Part shown: in pieces, positions 20,693 to 31,638 of the stretch
Layout of the letters: every line of letters begins with the position of its first letter
How positions within the stretch are numbered: the stretch's first letter is position 1
Source of the DNA: Pseudomonadota bacterium
GTDB lineage: Bacteria; Pseudomonadota; Gammaproteobacteria; Nitrosococcales; Methylophagaceae
Reading direction: 5' to 3'
NCBI GenBank assembly: GCA_030576275.1
Contig: JALIBN010000029.1
Location: 52,014-116,013, forward strand
Length of the DNA: 64,000 bases
Translations under genes and position numbers: made by a program
Notes under the pieces: generated by a model
Seen by the model: only the letters and a program-made list of their open reading frames with translations
The model's database searches: none
Told to the model about the DNA's origin: nothing

Positions 20693-20737
20693 CTTGTCAG
20701 TCTTTAAATTTCAGGATAGTCAGGAATTTAAGACAAG
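20693..20737. repeat. Imperfect inverted repeat upstream of psiE
   Basis: CTTGTC...TTAAATT pairs with AATTTAAGACAAG across 45 bp, with a five-base interruption in the left arm. The spacer contains a direct CAGGA repeat (CAGGATAGTCAGGA). Confidence 0.35.
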
Positions 20738-21055
20738 TTAGTATCCTAAAAGTCATACAGTTGATAAATGTCTACAAGGGATATTTTCCTAACAATCTAT
20801 TTAAATTTTATTTGTTAATTTATACTTGTTAAAACTTAATATATGACTAATTTCTATCGATCTAGAGAAGAATTTCTTAGATTAAAAATATCTTTACGAC
20901 TAAGTAGTTCCATAGTTCGTGGAGCTCTAAGCGCATGGTATTAACACTGAGCCTAGGAAGATAAAGAGCTTTGTTTTCTCAAATAGTGATTCGAAGTGGT
21001 TACTTAATTGAGAAGTTCAACGCTACGATAGCCCGCTGTAATGAATAATCAATTT

Positions 21056-21445
21056 TCATTCTAATATAACAGCCAAGACTACTTTTCTATCTTCGGCGAC
21101 AAGTAAGTTGTAAGTACGACATGCAGGGCCAATTGGCATACATTCGACGCCTATCGACTGAGCATAAAATTCGACCATTAGTTTGGGGGGGAGGGAATAA
21201 ACACTAGATCCATGTGCCAATATAAGCACTTCAGGATCTAGGTTTTTTAATTCTTTAACATCATTCACATTGATTTGCATGATGTCTTTAATATGCCAAT
21301 CAGAAATGATCTGATCTGGCATCAAAATCAGACTGCTGTCTAACCGTTTTAACTCTACATATTCTTTGGATCTTATGACAACAAAGTTTTCACCATAAGA
21401 GTGTATTACATTAGCGTCTGATATCGCTTCCAGACTAAATTTCAT
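21056..21445 (-). CDS. Mth938-like (DUF498) domain protein
   Basis: A 129-residue protein of the Mth938/DUF498 family. Recognisable blocks are the central YGENFVVIRSKEY with later LILMPDQIISDW, the LDPEVLILAHGSSVYSLPPKL strand-helix core, and GPACRTYNLLVAEDRKVVLAVIL at the C-terminus. The fold is known from structural genomics; relatives are linked to mitochondrial complex I assembly (NDUFAF3), but the bacterial role is unknown. It starts 12 bp downstream of ihfB. Confidence 0.85.
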   Translation of the reverse strand: MKFSLEAISDANVIHSYGENFVVIRSKEYVELKRLDSSLILMPDQIISDWHIKDIMQINVNDVKELKNLDPEVLILAHGSSVYSLPPKLMVEFYAQSIGVECMPIGPACRTYNLLVAEDRKVVLAVILE

Positions 21446-21457
21446 CTAGTGGTTCTA

Positions 21458-21745
21458 CTAAGCTAAAACTTCATTTACGCGGTCACGCAATTCTTTACCA
21501 GGCTTAAAATGAGGTACAAATTTTTCACCCAACTCGACTGATTCACCACTTTTAGGGTTACGACCTACGCGTGGTGGACGATGATGTAAGGTAAAACTAC
21601 CAAAACCACGGATTTCTATACGCTCACCGCCCGCTAAACTATTGCTCATTTGCCCTAATATTAATTTTACAGCTAATTCGACATCACGATAATTTAATAG
21701 TGATTGTTTTTCAGAAATTATTTCAATCAAATCCGACTTTGTCAT
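21458..21745 (-). CDS. ihfB: Integration host factor subunit beta
   Basis: A 95-residue HU/IHF-family DNA-bending protein: MTKSDLIE at the N-terminus, then the family signature [22 protein letters not shown] with the intercalating proline in RNPKSGE, and [14 protein letters not shown]. It pairs with IhfA to bend DNA by about 160 degrees. The ATG at 21745 is preferred, with AAGGA upstream; a TTG 9 bp earlier is not needed. Its position after rpsA is the conserved gammaproteobacterial rpsA-ihfB order. Confidence 0.95.
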   Translation of the reverse strand: MTKSDLIEIISEKQSLLNYRDVELAVKLILGQMSNSLAGGERIEIRGFGSFTLHHRPPRVGRNPKSGESVELGEKFVPHFKPGKELRDRVNEVLA

Positions 21746-21831
21746 ATCTTTCAATTCCTTAGAATTAATCTATCTATTATTATTCTATGCTAGCAATCAT
21801 TAACTTGTAACAAGCAATGTTTCAAAAGAAA

Positions 21832-21863
21832 AAAAGCATCTAGGCGGAAACCTAGATGCTTTT
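21832..21863 (-). terminator. Terminator after rpsA
   Basis: AAAAGCATCTAGG (21832-21844) and its perfect complement CCTAGATGCTTTT (21851-21863) surround a 6-nt loop: a 13-bp stem right after the rpsA stop, ending in T residues on the minus strand. ihfB downstream therefore probably has its own promoter as well. Confidence 0.85.
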
Positions 21864-21879
21864 AAATTAGAACCTAAAC

Positions 21880-23553
21880 TTAGCTATCTTTTTGGTTCAT
21901 TTGTTCTTTTAACAAGTCACCTAATGTTGTGTTACCTGAACCGACATTTGAGTACTCTTTCACTGCTTTTGTTTCTTCTTGAGTGTCTTTCGCTTTGATT
22001 GATAATGTCAAAGTACGATCTTTACGTGACATACCCGTAAATTTAGCTTCAACTTCATCACCGACTGCTAATACTTTGCTAGCATCTTCAGTACGTTCAC
22101 GTGAAATATCAGCTACACGGATATAACCTTCGATACCTTCAGCTAAAGCAATTGTCGCTCCGCGCGCATCTACTTCAGTTACTTTACCAGTAACAATGCT
22201 ACCACGTGGGTGCTCTGACATATATTCAGAGAACGGATCAGATTGCATTTGTTTAACGCCTAATGAAATGCGTTCACGTTCAGGATCAATTGCTAATACG
22301 ATAGCTTCTAAGTTATCACCTTTTTTGTAATCACGGATAAGATCTTCATTCTCTTCATCCCATGACAGGTCAGATAAATGAATCAAACCGTCAATGTCAC
22401 CATCAAGACCGATGAATACACCAAAGTCAGTGATTGACTTGATTGAACCAGATACTTTATCGCCTTTATTGTGAGTCATTGCAAACTCTTCCCAAGGGTT
22501 AACTTTGCACTGTTTCATACCTAATGAGATACGACGACGATCTGCATCGATGTCTAATACCATTACGTCAACTTCATCACCTAATTGAACAACTTTAGAT
22601 GGGTGTACGTTTTTGTTAGTCCAGTCCATTTCAGACATGTGAACTAAACCTTCAACGCCGTCTTCGATTTCAACAAAACAACCATAGTCAGCGATGTTTG
22701 TAACTTTACCGCGAATTCGGCTGCTATTTGGGTAGCTACTTGCGATAGACTTCCATGGATCATCGCCCATTTGTTTCAGACCTAATGAAACACGTTCGCG
22801 TTCTTTATCGAATTTCAATACTTGAACTTCGATTTCATCACCGATTGCAACCACTTCTGATGGATGTTTAACACGTTTCCATGCCATATCTGTGATATGT
22901 AGAAGACCATCAATACCACCAAGGTCAACGAATGCGCCATAATCAGTAAGATTTTTGACAATACCTTTAACGATTTTGTCTTCTTCTAATGTTTCTAATA
23001 ATGCATCACGTTCAACACTGTTTTCTGCTTCCATAATGGCACGGCGAGAAACAACAATATTGTTACGTGGACGATCAAGTTTAATTAACTTGAACTCAAG
23101 TGGTTTGCCTTCAAGGTGTGAAGTATCACGAATTGGACGTATATCAACCAATGAACCCGGTAGGAAAGCACGGATATTATCTAGTTCGACAGTAAAACCG
23201 CCTTTAACTTTACCAGAAATAACACCAATAACCGTTTCATTACCTTCAAAGGCATGGTCAAGTTTAATCCACGCTTCAGCTGCTTTAGCTTTTTCGCGTG
23301 ATAATTGAGTTGCACCAAAACCATCTTCCAATGATTCCAAAGCAACATCGACAATATCACCAACTTGTACAGTGATTTCACCCTTTTCATTCATGAATTC
23401 TTCAACAGGAATGGCGCCTTCTGATTTCAAACCAGCATTAACCATAACTACATCAGAACCAACACTTACCACCATACCTGAAACGATCTTACCTGGTTGC
23501 ATCGGTGTTGTGTTTAAACTCTCTTCAAAGAGATCAGCAAAGCTTTCGCTCAT
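21880..23553 (-). CDS. rpsA: 30S ribosomal protein S1
   Basis: A 557-residue protein of six S1 (OB-fold) repeats, the standard gammaproteobacterial length. Repeats 3-6 show the [63 protein letters not shown] and [12 protein letters not shown] pattern. S1 unwinds and docks mRNA at the 30S subunit and represses its own translation. It lies 100 bp downstream of cmk, with a structured leader. Confidence 0.97.
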   Translation of the reverse strand: MSESFADLFEESLNTTPMQPGKIVSGMVVSVGSDVVMVNAGLKSEGAIPVEEFMNEKGEITVQVGDIVDVALESLEDGFGATQLSREKAKAAEAWIKLDHAFEGNETVIGVISGKVKGGFTVELDNIRAFLPGSLVDIRPIRDTSHLEGKPLEFKLIKLDRPRNNIVVSRRAIMEAENSVERDALLETLEEDKIVKGIVKNLTDYGAFVDLGGIDGLLHITDMAWKRVKHPSEVVAIGDEIEVQVLKFDKERERVSLGLKQMGDDPWKSIASSYPNSSRIRGKVTNIADYGCFVEIEDGVEGLVHMSEMDWTNKNVHPSKVVQLGDEVDVMVLDIDADRRRISLGMKQCKVNPWEEFAMTHNKGDKVSGSIKSITDFGVFIGLDGDIDGLIHLSDLSWDEENEDLIRDYKKGDNLEAIVLAIDPERERISLGVKQMQSDPFSEYMSEHPRGSIVTGKVTEVDARGATIALAEGIEGYIRVADISRERTEDASKVLAVGDEVEAKFTGMSRKDRTLTLSIKAKDTQEETKAVKEYSNVGSGNTTLGDLLKEQMNQKDS

Positions 23554-23565
23554 TATTTACATCCT

Positions 23566-23590
23566 TGGTCCAACTTAAACTAACGGACCA
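23566..23590 (-). promoter_or_regulatory. rpsA: Hairpin in rpsA leader
   Basis: TGGTCC and GGACCA (23566-23571, 23585-23590) pair just upstream of the rpsA start at 23553. AAGGA follows directly, so the ribosome binding site abuts the stem. E. coli rpsA also has a structured leader used for S1 autoregulation; the parallel here is inferred. Confidence 0.45.
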
Positions 23591-23620
23591 CTCAAAAATA
23601 CCCGCTAAATGCAGGAAGTT

Positions 23621-23645
23621 AAAAAAACTTATCTAAATTGATAAG
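23621..23645 (-). terminator. Weak terminator between cmk and rpsA
   Basis: On the minus strand CTTATC-AATTTA-GATAAG is followed by a run of seven T. The stem is only 6 bp and A+T-rich, so partial read-through from cmk into rpsA is likely. Confidence 0.5.
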
Positions 23646-23653
23646 CCCCTAAA

Positions 23654-24322
23654 TCACACCTCAGTACACAATGCACTGACATGTTTAAATACTGCTTCTA
23701 TTCCCATTGCGCTGGAATCTAATTGCAAAGCATCCTCGGCAGGCCTTAATGGCGCTACCTGACGTTGAGTATCTCGCTCATCACGCTCGGAAATCTCTGC
23801 TATAAGAGCGGAAAGGTTACACTCAATCCCTTTTTCTTTCAACTGCTTATATCGTCTTTCCGCACGCACTTCAGCGCTAGCAGTTAGAAATACCTTATGA
23901 TTCGCAAGTGGAAACACTACCGTGCCCATGTCGCGACCATCGGTCACTAGTCCAGGTAATTGGCGAAATGCGCGCTGACGTTCCAATAATGCAGCCCGTA
24001 CTAGCGGTAATGCCGCTACTTTCGATGCCGCATTACCGGCTTGTTCAGAGCGTATAAGATTACTGACATCGTCACTTTCAAGAAGCACGGTCAAAACATC
24101 ATTGTCTAATACGAAGACTAAATCTAGCTTTTTAGCCATTTCGGCTAATTGTTGTTCATCGTCCAGTTCTACATGATGCTTTATCGCCGCTTGTGCCAAC
24201 ACGCGATAAATTGCACCACTATCTAGATAATGCCAACCTAATTTTTTGGCGACGAGTTGAGCGATAGTGCCCTTACCAGAACCACTAGGACCATCGATCG
24301 TTAATACAGGAATATCAGGCAT
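23654..24322 (-). CDS. cmk: Cytidylate kinase
   Basis: A 222-residue NMP kinase that phosphorylates CMP and dCMP. Walker [13 protein letters not shown] lies at about residues 11-22. The family's [11 protein letters not shown] and [15 protein letters not shown] blocks and the R-rich lid [10 protein letters not shown] follow. It overlaps the 3' end of aroA by 8 bp, keeping the conserved aroA-cmk-rpsA order. Confidence 0.96.
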   Translation of the reverse strand: MPDIPVLTIDGPSGSGKGTIAQLVAKKLGWHYLDSGAIYRVLAQAAIKHHVELDDEQQLAEMAKKLDLVFVLDNDVLTVLLESDDVSNLIRSEQAGNAASKVAALPLVRAALLERQRAFRQLPGLVTDGRDMGTVVFPLANHKVFLTASAEVRAERRYKQLKEKGIECNLSALIAEISERDERDTQRQVAPLRPAEDALQLDSSAMGIEAVFKHVSALCTEV

Positions 24323-25634
24323 CGAACTCTTCTATATCTAAACCAGCTTTTGAAGCTAAACCTATAAAATCAGGAAATGAGGTCGCCACATTGGCACAAT
24401 TATTAATTTGGATAGTACCGCCGGCTTGTAATCCAGCGATGGCAAAAGACATGGCAATGCGGTGGTCATCATGGCTTTCAACTTCACCCGATCCAATTAC
24501 ACCACCGGTAATTATAATCCCATCAGCAGTAGATTGGGCATCAATACCTAAAATTTGTAATCCATCAGCCATCGCTTGAATACGATCACTTTCTTTAACG
24601 CGTAACTCTTCAGCGCCAGTTAAGGTTGTTGTACCTTCGGCACAGGCCGCAGCCACGAATAATGCGGGAAATTCGTCAATCGCCAAAGGCACTTGGTCCT
24701 CGGGGATATTAATGCCTTTCAAAGGTGCATAACGTACTCGAATATCTGCTACCGGTTCGCCTCCGGTTAAAGCTTCATTTGACAGGGTTATATCTGCACC
24801 CATCAATCTTAAAATATTAATAACACCGATTCGGGTTGGATTAATACCAACATGAGTCAAAGTAATATCTGAACCTACAGCAATAGCCGCGCCTACCATA
24901 AAGAATGTTGCTGATGAAATATCTGCCGGTACATCGATTGAAGTAGCCGTTAATTTACCGCCTCCCTCTAGAGTTACTGTATCGCCATTCACTTCAACCG
25001 CATAACCCATCCCCGTCAACATTCGTTCGGTATGATCTCGCGTTGGTGCCGGTTCGGTTACCGTTGTTTTACCTTTGGCATACATGCCTGCTAACAAGAT
25101 GCATGACTTCACTTGAGCACTGGCCATTGGCAAGGTGTAAGTAATACCTGTTAGTTTATTGCCTGCTTTTATTTTAAGTGGCAGTTTGCCTTCATCACTA
25201 TCAATCTCGGCTCCCATCATCGCTAAAGGATCCGTTACTCTTCGCATCGGTCGACCTGATAACGATTTGTCACCGGTGAGTATACTCGTGAAGTCCTGGC
25301 CTGCTAACAAACCACTTAATAAGCGAATAGAGGTACCCGAATTACCTAAATAAATATCTTTATCTGAGGCTTTAAGTCCGTGCATACCCACGCCATAAAT
25401 CGTTACTCGGCCCTCTTTTGGCCCGTCAATTTGAACGCCCATCGCCCGAAATGCAGCTAAGGTCGCAAGCGCATCATCGCCTTCTAAAAAGCCAGTAACT
25501 TCTGTGACACCTTCAGCCAATGAGCCCAACATAATTGAACGATGAGATATTGATTTATCTCCTGGTACACGTAATTCACCTTGTAATTTTCCGCCAGGTT
25601 GTACGATATAGTGCTTCTTGTGTTCACTGCTCAC
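24315..25634 (-). CDS. aroA: 3-phosphoshikimate 1-carboxyvinyltransferase (EPSP synthase)
   Basis: A 439-residue enzyme of the shikimate pathway that transfers enolpyruvyl from PEP to shikimate-3-phosphate. The start region [24 protein letters not shown] and [15 protein letters not shown] (PEP and S3P binding), plus LRVKESDRI and [13 protein letters not shown] near the end, are canonical. [21 protein letters not shown] resembles class II (glyphosate-tolerant type) enzymes more than E. coli AroA. It follows tyrA by 23 bp. Confidence 0.96.
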   Translation of the reverse strand: MSSEHKKHYIVQPGGKLQGELRVPGDKSISHRSIMLGSLAEGVTEVTGFLEGDDALATLAAFRAMGVQIDGPKEGRVTIYGVGMHGLKASDKDIYLGNSGTSIRLLSGLLAGQDFTSILTGDKSLSGRPMRRVTDPLAMMGAEIDSDEGKLPLKIKAGNKLTGITYTLPMASAQVKSCILLAGMYAKGKTTVTEPAPTRDHTERMLTGMGYAVEVNGDTVTLEGGGKLTATSIDVPADISSATFFMVGAAIAVGSDITLTHVGINPTRIGVINILRLMGADITLSNEALTGGEPVADIRVRYAPLKGINIPEDQVPLAIDEFPALFVAAACAEGTTTLTGAEELRVKESDRIQAMADGLQILGIDAQSTADGIIITGGVIGSGEVESHDDHRIAMSFAIAGLQAGGTIQINNCANVATSFPDFIGLASKAGLDIEEFDA

Positions 25635-25657
25635 GCTTATAAACTCCGCTTAATTTC

Positions 25658-26545
25658 TTATATTTCACTATTATCAACCAAACCCGGCTCTGCAAACCGA
25701 GAATCACGTGCTTGTTTGGCACGTTTAAATACTTCAACAAGATAATCACCATCGCTATTCATAATAGCCTGCTCCAAACTATCAAGACCCTGCCGATAGT
25801 CATTTAATAACTCTAAAATTGCAGCACTATTACTTAAACAAATATCACGCCACATGACAGGATCACTCGATGCGATACGCGAAAAATCTCTAAAACCACC
25901 AGCGGCGAAACGTAATACCTCATCACAATCCGTTGACTTTGCCATCATACCAACCAGATTAAAGGCTAATAGATGTGGAAGATGACTGGTTGCCGCTAAT
26001 ACTTTATCGTGATGTTCGACGTCCATATCAACAACTTCAGCTCCCGTTAGTCGCCACATAGCTCGCACTTTTTCTAGTGCTTCTGAATTTGTTTCTGCAA
26101 CAGGTGTCAGTACCACTCGATGATCGTTATACAAGGTCGCGAAGGCGGCACTCGGGCCACTTCTTTCCGTTCCTGCGATCGGGTGACCAGCAACAAATTG
26201 TTTAAACCGTTTACCTAAAGCCGCTCTAGCGGCCTCGACAACTTGTGCTTTAGCACTGCCACCGTCAGTAATAATAGTGTCATCATTTAGATGCGGTGCC
26301 AGCTCAGTCAATACCGATGCCATAGCGCCCATTGGTACAGCTATAAAGATCATATCTGCATATTTAACTGCATCGGCAATAGAGTTGGCTGCTCGATCAA
26401 TCACACCTAATTCCAAGGCTTCTTGGCGAACACTTTCAGTACGTGAATAGCCTACAACTTCGCCAACCTGACCCGCTTTTTTTAAGGCCAGCGATAATGA
26501 ACCACCAATTAAACCAACACCAATAATTGCCAGTCTATTGATCAC
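25658..26545 (-). CDS. tyrA: Prephenate/arogenate dehydrogenase
   Basis: A 295-residue NAD(P)-dependent dehydrogenase making the tyrosine precursor. The Rossmann GVGLIGGSLSLALK motif opens the protein. GHPIAGTERSGP contains the catalytic His, and SHLPHLLAFNLVG and FRDFSRIASSDPVMW are the dimer/active-site helices. There is no fused chorismate mutase or ACT domain, so it is the monofunctional type. It overlaps hisC by 4 bp. Confidence 0.94.
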   Translation of the reverse strand: MINRLAIIGVGLIGGSLSLALKKAGQVGEVVGYSRTESVRQEALELGVIDRAANSIADAVKYADMIFIAVPMGAMASVLTELAPHLNDDTIITDGGSAKAQVVEAARAALGKRFKQFVAGHPIAGTERSGPSAAFATLYNDHRVVLTPVAETNSEALEKVRAMWRLTGAEVVDMDVEHHDKVLAATSHLPHLLAFNLVGMMAKSTDCDEVLRFAAGGFRDFSRIASSDPVMWRDICLSNSAAILELLNDYRQGLDSLEQAIMNSDGDYLVEVFKRAKQARDSRFAEPGLVDNSEI

Positions 26546-27639
26546 AACGGTCGACCTAACAGGTTAGATAATGCCTCTAGAAAACGTTGATTTTCAGTTT
26601 GTAAACCGATACTCACACGTAGATGTTGTGGCAAACCATAATTGGTCACCGGACGTACAATAACGCCTTGTTGCAATAATGATTCATAAATATCAAGGCC
26701 ATTACGCTCCACATCGACGGTAATAAAATTACCTTTCGATGGAATATAGCTTAGCGCCATGGTCTCAAAGCCAGTAATCAACTGCGACATACCTTGGTCA
26801 TTAAGTTGTTTGGTTGCGGCAATATAAGCATCATCAGCTAATGCTGCCGTTGCGGCTACTAAGGCCAAACTGTTTACATTAAATGGCTGACGAATACGGT
26901 TTAATAAATTAGCAATTTCAGGATTAGACAAGGCAAACCCCACACGTAAACCAGCCAAACCATAGGCTTTAGAAAAGCTACGAGTAATAATTAAATTCGG
27001 ATATTTTGCCAACCAACTAATAGTATCTGCAGTGCCATCGCCATATTCAACATAGGCTTCATCAATTACCACTAAAGTGCTGGGCGGTACTTGTGCGACA
27101 AAGGCTTCTAAATCATCATCAGCGAGACAAGTACCCGTTGGATTATTCGGGTTAGCAATAAAAATAAGCTTGGTGCGCTCGCTGATCAGTGTGCTCATCG
27201 CTTGCAAGTCATGGCCATAATCGCGCGCAGGAGCAATTACACCTTTGGCACCTATAGCTTGAGTAACAATGGGATAAACGGCAAAGGCATGTTGTGAATA
27301 CAAGACTTCATCAGCAGGCGAGACAAAGGTACGGGCGATGATTTCTAAAACATCGTTAGAGCCATTACCCAATGTAATTTGGCTTAGCCCTAGCTGGTAT
27401 TTTTCTGCCAAGGCAGACTTCAATATAAAACCATTACCATCTGGATATCGCGTTAGCTCTTTAGTTGCTTGAGTAATAGCTAGTAACACTGACTCCGAAG
27501 GCCCTAATGGATTTTCATTTGACGCCAATTTAACAATATTTTGTATGCCATATTGTCGCTCTAATTCTGCAATAGGTTTACCCGGCACATAAGGCTGTAG
27601 TTGATTAACGCAGGCTAGAGCAATATCACTAAAACTCAT
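26542..27639 (-). CDS. hisC: Histidinol-phosphate/aromatic aminotransferase (HisC2-like)
   Basis: A 365-residue PLP-dependent class I/II aminotransferase. LASNENPLGPS, NGSNDVLEIIARTF, NPNNPTG, DEAYVEYG and the Schiff-base Lys in SFSKAYGLAGLRVGFA are all in place. Lying between lspA and tyrA-aroA rather than in a his operon suggests it also transaminates prephenate or phenylpyruvate, as known for HisC2 enzymes in such clusters. Overlaps both neighbours by 4 bp. Confidence 0.92.
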   Translation of the reverse strand: MSFSDIALACVNQLQPYVPGKPIAELERQYGIQNIVKLASNENPLGPSESVLLAITQATKELTRYPDGNGFILKSALAEKYQLGLSQITLGNGSNDVLEIIARTFVSPADEVLYSQHAFAVYPIVTQAIGAKGVIAPARDYGHDLQAMSTLISERTKLIFIANPNNPTGTCLADDDLEAFVAQVPPSTLVVIDEAYVEYGDGTADTISWLAKYPNLIITRSFSKAYGLAGLRVGFALSNPEIANLLNRIRQPFNVNSLALVAATAALADDAYIAATKQLNDQGMSQLITGFETMALSYIPSKGNFITVDVERNGLDIYESLLQQGVIVRPVTNYGLPQHLRVSIGLQTENQRFLEALSNLLGRPL

Positions 27640-28103
27640 AAGTACTCCGTCTTAGAACGAAAACTATCAATAACTAATAATGCTGCACCGATAACAATCG
27701 CTGAGTCAGCAAAATTAAATGCAGGCCAATGATAAGTGCCGTGATAAAAATCCAGAAAATCAATGACATAACCATAATAAAAACGATCAATCAAATTGCC
27801 GAGTGCGCCGCCAAGAATCATCGCAATAGAGATTGCTTCTAACTTAGCGTGTGGTTTAAGTTTTTTTAGCCATATTAATAATGCGATGCTAACTATCGAT
27901 GCTAAACCAATAAAGAACCATCGTTGCCAGCCATCAGCATGTGCTAAAAAACTAAATGCCGCGCCTGGATTATGGGCCATCGTTAAGTTAAAAAAGGGCA
28001 TCACGACGAAGGTTTCATGCAAAGACAACCATGACACCATTAACCATTTAGAAGCTTGATCTAATGCGATAATCAAGCCTGTTAACCATAAGTAGTTCAT
28101 CAT
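27636..28103 (-). CDS. lspA: Lipoprotein signal peptidase (signal peptidase II)
   Basis: An inner-membrane aspartyl protease with four TM helices that cuts prolipoproteins after lipidation. Catalytic Asp residues lie in GALGNLIDRFYYGYVIDFLDF and NFADSAIVIGA; N-terminal DQASKWLM and HNPGAAFSFL are family blocks. I placed the start at 28103 (155 residues), 4 bp after the ileS stop; the longer frame would overlap ileS and add non-family residues. No strong Shine-Dalgarno is visible, so translation probably couples to ileS. Confidence 0.93.
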   Translation of the reverse strand: MMNYLWLTGLIIALDQASKWLMVSWLSLHETFVVMPFFNLTMAHNPGAAFSFLAHADGWQRWFFIGLASIVSIALLIWLKKLKPHAKLEAISIAMILGGALGNLIDRFYYGYVIDFLDFYHGTYHWPAFNFADSAIVIGAALLVIDSFRSKTEYL

Positions 28104-28107
28104 AAAA

Positions 28108-30909
28108 TTAAACGTGAAGGCGTTGTTCGCCTTCTCCGTCAACGTTATCAATACAACGGACACATAATTCAGGATGCGTTTCATTGCTACCTACTTCCGG
28201 TGTTTGATGCCAACAACGGTCACATCGGGCATCTTCAGAAGCAGATAATACTAAGAATAATCCAGATACTGAACTTTGAATTGCATCAGCAGGCCTGTTT
28301 GTGGCTGGCAGTATGGTAGCGCGTGATGTAATCAACACAAATTTCAACTCATCAGCCAAGCTATTGAGTGTTTCAAACAGCATAGGGTCGGCGTATAAAG
28401 TCACTCCTGCCGTCAAACCACCTTTAATTTCACCTTCAGCTCGTAATGTTTCTAATTCTTTTGAAACTGAATCGCGTACCGTAAATAACTGATTCCAAAA
28501 TGTCTCATCAAATTGAGTGCCAACGGGTAATGGTGTTAAACCTTGATACCATGTGTTAAGCAATACTGATTCATTTCGTTCGCCCGGTAAATACTCCCAT
28601 AACTCATCAGCAGTAAAGCTAAGAATCGGCGCCATCCAGCGAGTTAAAGCCTCTAATATATGGTACATCGCTGTTTGTGCTGAACGACGACCTAAGCTGT
28701 CTTTCTTCATCGTGTATTGGCGATCTTTAGTGATATCCAAATACAAACTACCCATTTCCTGAGCACAGAAGTTATGAATCTTTTGATAAATCACATGAAA
28801 TTGAAAGCTTTCATACGCTTTCTTAATTTCGTCTTGTGCTTGATAAGCCTGATCAACAGCCCAACGATCTAAGGCCAACATATCTTCGGTGGCGACCAAA
28901 TCCATTGCTGGATTAAAATCTGACAAATTCGATAATAAATAGCGTGCTGTATTACGAATTCGACGATATGAATCAGCAGTCCGTTTTAAGATCTCATCAG
29001 ACACACTCATTTCTGCACTGTAGTCTGAAGATGCAGTCCATAAACGGATAATATCCGCACCTAAATTATTAACTACTTTCTGCGGTGCAACGACATTACC
29101 TAATGATTTCGACATTTTCTTGCCAGCTGCGTCGACTACAAAACCATGCGTTAACACAGCTTTGTAAGGTGCTCTACCTGTAGAACCGATAGATGTCAAC
29201 AATGATGATTGGAACCAACCTCGATGTTGATCACTACCTTCTAAATATAAATCAGCAGGACGACTCAAATAATCTCGACGAGCTAAGACACAGGCATGAG
29301 ACACGCCCGAATCGAACCAGACATCTAAAGTATCACTGACTTTTTCATAATCAGTAGCTTCATCACCTAACCAATCGCTTAAATTAGAATCAAACCAAGC
29401 ATCAATCCCTTCTTGTTCAACTTTGTCAGCAACCTGAGCCATCAACTCTCGAGTTTTTGGATGTAATGCGCCGGTTTGTTGATTTACAAACAATGGAATC
29501 GGCACGCCCCAAGTACGTTGACGCGACACACACCAATCAGGGCGACCTTCAACCATGCCTTCAATACGCTTTTGGCCCCATGAAGGCATCCACTTAGTTT
29601 CTTTAATCGCTTGCATCGCTGCTTGGCGTAGACCATTTTGATCCATGCTGATAAACCATTGCGGAGTTGCACGGAAAATAATCGGTGATTTATGACGCCA
29701 GCAGTGTGGGTAGCTATGTTTAATGTCAACATGGTTCAACAATGCGCCTTTTTCTGCCAGTAGAGCAATCACTTCTGGATTAGCTTTAAAGACCGATTGA
29801 CCAGCAAAAATAGGTGTATCTGGAAGGAAACAGCCATTGGCACCAACAGGATTATCTACTTCTAATTTGTATTTCAAACCAACCGTGAAATCGTCTTGAC
29901 CGTGACCTGGCGCAGTATGAACGGCACCGGTACCTGCATCAGCAGTAACATGATCAGCCAAAATAATCGGCACTTGGCGGTCATAGAATGGATGTTGCAG
30001 TAATAAACCTTCTAGTGCGTCGCCTTTACAACGTGCGATGACTTCACCGGTCATGTTGTAACGTTCCAATGCAGATTCATACAACGCTTCTGCTAATACC
30101 AGACGTTCTTCACCTGCTTGCACCACAACATAATCATATTCAGGGTTAAGCGATACCGCTTGGTTAGCAGGCAAAGTCCACGGCGTCGTTGTCCAAATCG
30201 GCACACTGATTTTGCCGTTACCTTTAGCGCCCGAAGCCACAACAAATGCCGCTTCATCAATAACCGTAAAACGGACATCAATCGCAGGAGACTTTTTATC
30301 TTCATACTCAACTTCAGCTTCAGCCAGAGCACTACCACAATCAATACACCAATGAACCGGCTTCACGCCTTTATGTAAATGACCGTTGTCAACAATCTCA
30401 CCCAAAGTACGGATAATGTCCGCTTCAAAGCTGAAGTCCATTGTTAGATAGGGATTACCCCATTCGGCCAACACGCCTAAACGTTTGAAGTCTTCACGCT
30501 GACCATCAACTTGTTTTTGAGCATACACACGACACGCAGCCCTAAATTCAGCAGCACTAACTTTTACGCCCGGCTTCCCCACTTTCTTTTCAACATTCAG
30601 CTCAATTGGTAAACCATGGCAATCCCAACCAGGTACATAAGGCGTATCAAATCCGCTTAATGTTTTAGATTTAAGGATAATATCTTTAAGAATTTTATTT
30701 ACAGCATGACCAATATGGATATCACCATTGGCGTACGGAGGACCATCATGCAAGATAAATTTAGGTCGCCCTTTCGCATTATCACGCATTTTTTGATACA
30801 GATTTCCATCCTGCCAACGCTTTAATATCAAAGGCTCACGATTAGCAAGACCAGCTTTCATCGGAAACTTGGTTTCAGGTAGGTTTAACGTATGTTTATA
30901 ATCTGCCAC
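28108..30909 (-). CDS. ileS: Isoleucyl-tRNA synthetase
   Basis: A 933-residue class I synthetase. HIGH motif in [16 protein letters not shown] (about residues 57-72), the CP1 editing domain in the middle and KKMSKSLGN near residue 600 are intact. A C-terminal zinc site CDRCWHQ...CVRC closes the protein. Bacterial-type (IleS1) length and C-terminus. It heads the minus-strand run ileS-lspA-hisC-tyrA-aroA-cmk-rpsA. The usual upstream ribF is absent from the window. Confidence 0.97.
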   Translation of the reverse strand: MADYKHTLNLPETKFPMKAGLANREPLILKRWQDGNLYQKMRDNAKGRPKFILHDGPPYANGDIHIGHAVNKILKDIILKSKTLSGFDTPYVPGWDCHGLPIELNVEKKVGKPGVKVSAAEFRAACRVYAQKQVDGQREDFKRLGVLAEWGNPYLTMDFSFEADIIRTLGEIVDNGHLHKGVKPVHWCIDCGSALAEAEVEYEDKKSPAIDVRFTVIDEAAFVVASGAKGNGKISVPIWTTTPWTLPANQAVSLNPEYDYVVVQAGEERLVLAEALYESALERYNMTGEVIARCKGDALEGLLLQHPFYDRQVPIILADHVTADAGTGAVHTAPGHGQDDFTVGLKYKLEVDNPVGANGCFLPDTPIFAGQSVFKANPEVIALLAEKGALLNHVDIKHSYPHCWRHKSPIIFRATPQWFISMDQNGLRQAAMQAIKETKWMPSWGQKRIEGMVEGRPDWCVSRQRTWGVPIPLFVNQQTGALHPKTRELMAQVADKVEQEGIDAWFDSNLSDWLGDEATDYEKVSDTLDVWFDSGVSHACVLARRDYLSRPADLYLEGSDQHRGWFQSSLLTSIGSTGRAPYKAVLTHGFVVDAAGKKMSKSLGNVVAPQKVVNNLGADIIRLWTASSDYSAEMSVSDEILKRTADSYRRIRNTARYLLSNLSDFNPAMDLVATEDMLALDRWAVDQAYQAQDEIKKAYESFQFHVIYQKIHNFCAQEMGSLYLDITKDRQYTMKKDSLGRRSAQTAMYHILEALTRWMAPILSFTADELWEYLPGERNESVLLNTWYQGLTPLPVGTQFDETFWNQLFTVRDSVSKELETLRAEGEIKGGLTAGVTLYADPMLFETLNSLADELKFVLITSRATILPATNRPADAIQSSVSGLFLVLSASEDARCDRCWHQTPEVGSNETHPELCVRCIDNVDGEGEQRLHV

Positions 30910-31191
30910 TGGGCTACTCGTCGTTTAAATCAATATAAATCCGCGATTATACTGTGTTTATGACTGTCTATAAACAACTGATATACTTTAATAATTAGCT
31001 TCTTCGTCGATTAAGTTGCCCTAAGATGTATTTTTGCCGCTCTAACTAGTAGGTAAGTTTCGGTTAAGCATTGCAAAGTGCGAACTTCGCAGAATTTATT
31101 TAATTCCAAATCCACTCTATCTCACTGAAAAGCATTAGAATACAGCTATCAGAAATCTACACTGCAACTCTAATCAAGGGCTCTAACCACC

Positions 31192-31638
31192 ATGATGTTT
31201 GGTCAAAACAGACAACAACTTCGCCAGTTTTATCATAATGTCTGGCAGAAACAAGCTGACAAGCAGCCACTTTCGGCACTCGAAGCGACTGTGACTCAGG
31301 TTATTAACGAACATCCCGAATACCACGCTATTTTCAACAGTGATGCCAGTTTAGAACAAGAATATTTTGTAGAACAAGGCCAAACCAACCCTTTTCTTCA
31401 TATGGGCTTACACATTTCCTTGCATGAACAAATTTCAACGGATCGCCCAGCGGGTATCCGTGCACTTTATCAACAATTAAAAGCTAAGTATGGTGATGCG
31501 CACACAACTGAACATAACATGATGGAATGTCTGACTGAATCACTCTGGCTAGCCCAGCGTAATAGTCAACCGCCGTCAGAATCAGATTATTTAATGGCTT
31601 TGCAAAAACAATTATTGGATAAAATTAATGGCAAATAA
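31192..31638 (+). CDS. DUF1841 family protein
   Basis: A 148-residue soluble protein matching the proteobacterial DUF1841 family: MFGQNRQQLRQFYHNVWQK at the N-terminus, NPFLHMGLHISLHEQISTDRPAGI in the middle and MMECLTESLWLAQRN near the end. Function is unknown. The conserved His-rich block could bind metal, but that is conjecture. It is followed by an overlapping uncharacterised ORF. Confidence 0.85.
   Translation: MMFGQNRQQLRQFYHNVWQKQADKQPLSALEATVTQVINEHPEYHAIFNSDASLEQEYFVEQGQTNPFLHMGLHISLHEQISTDRPAGIRALYQQLKAKYGDAHTTEHNMMECLTESLWLAQRNSQPPSESDYLMALQKQLLDKINGK

Larger units (their letters stand above)
20585..21055. other. A+T-rich non-coding region with inverted repeats
   Basis: About 470 bp with no supported gene between psiE and the Mth938-like gene. 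It holds two inverted repeats (20653-20684 and 20693-20737) close to the psiE 5' end. The remainder shows nothing I can name. Confidence 0.45.
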
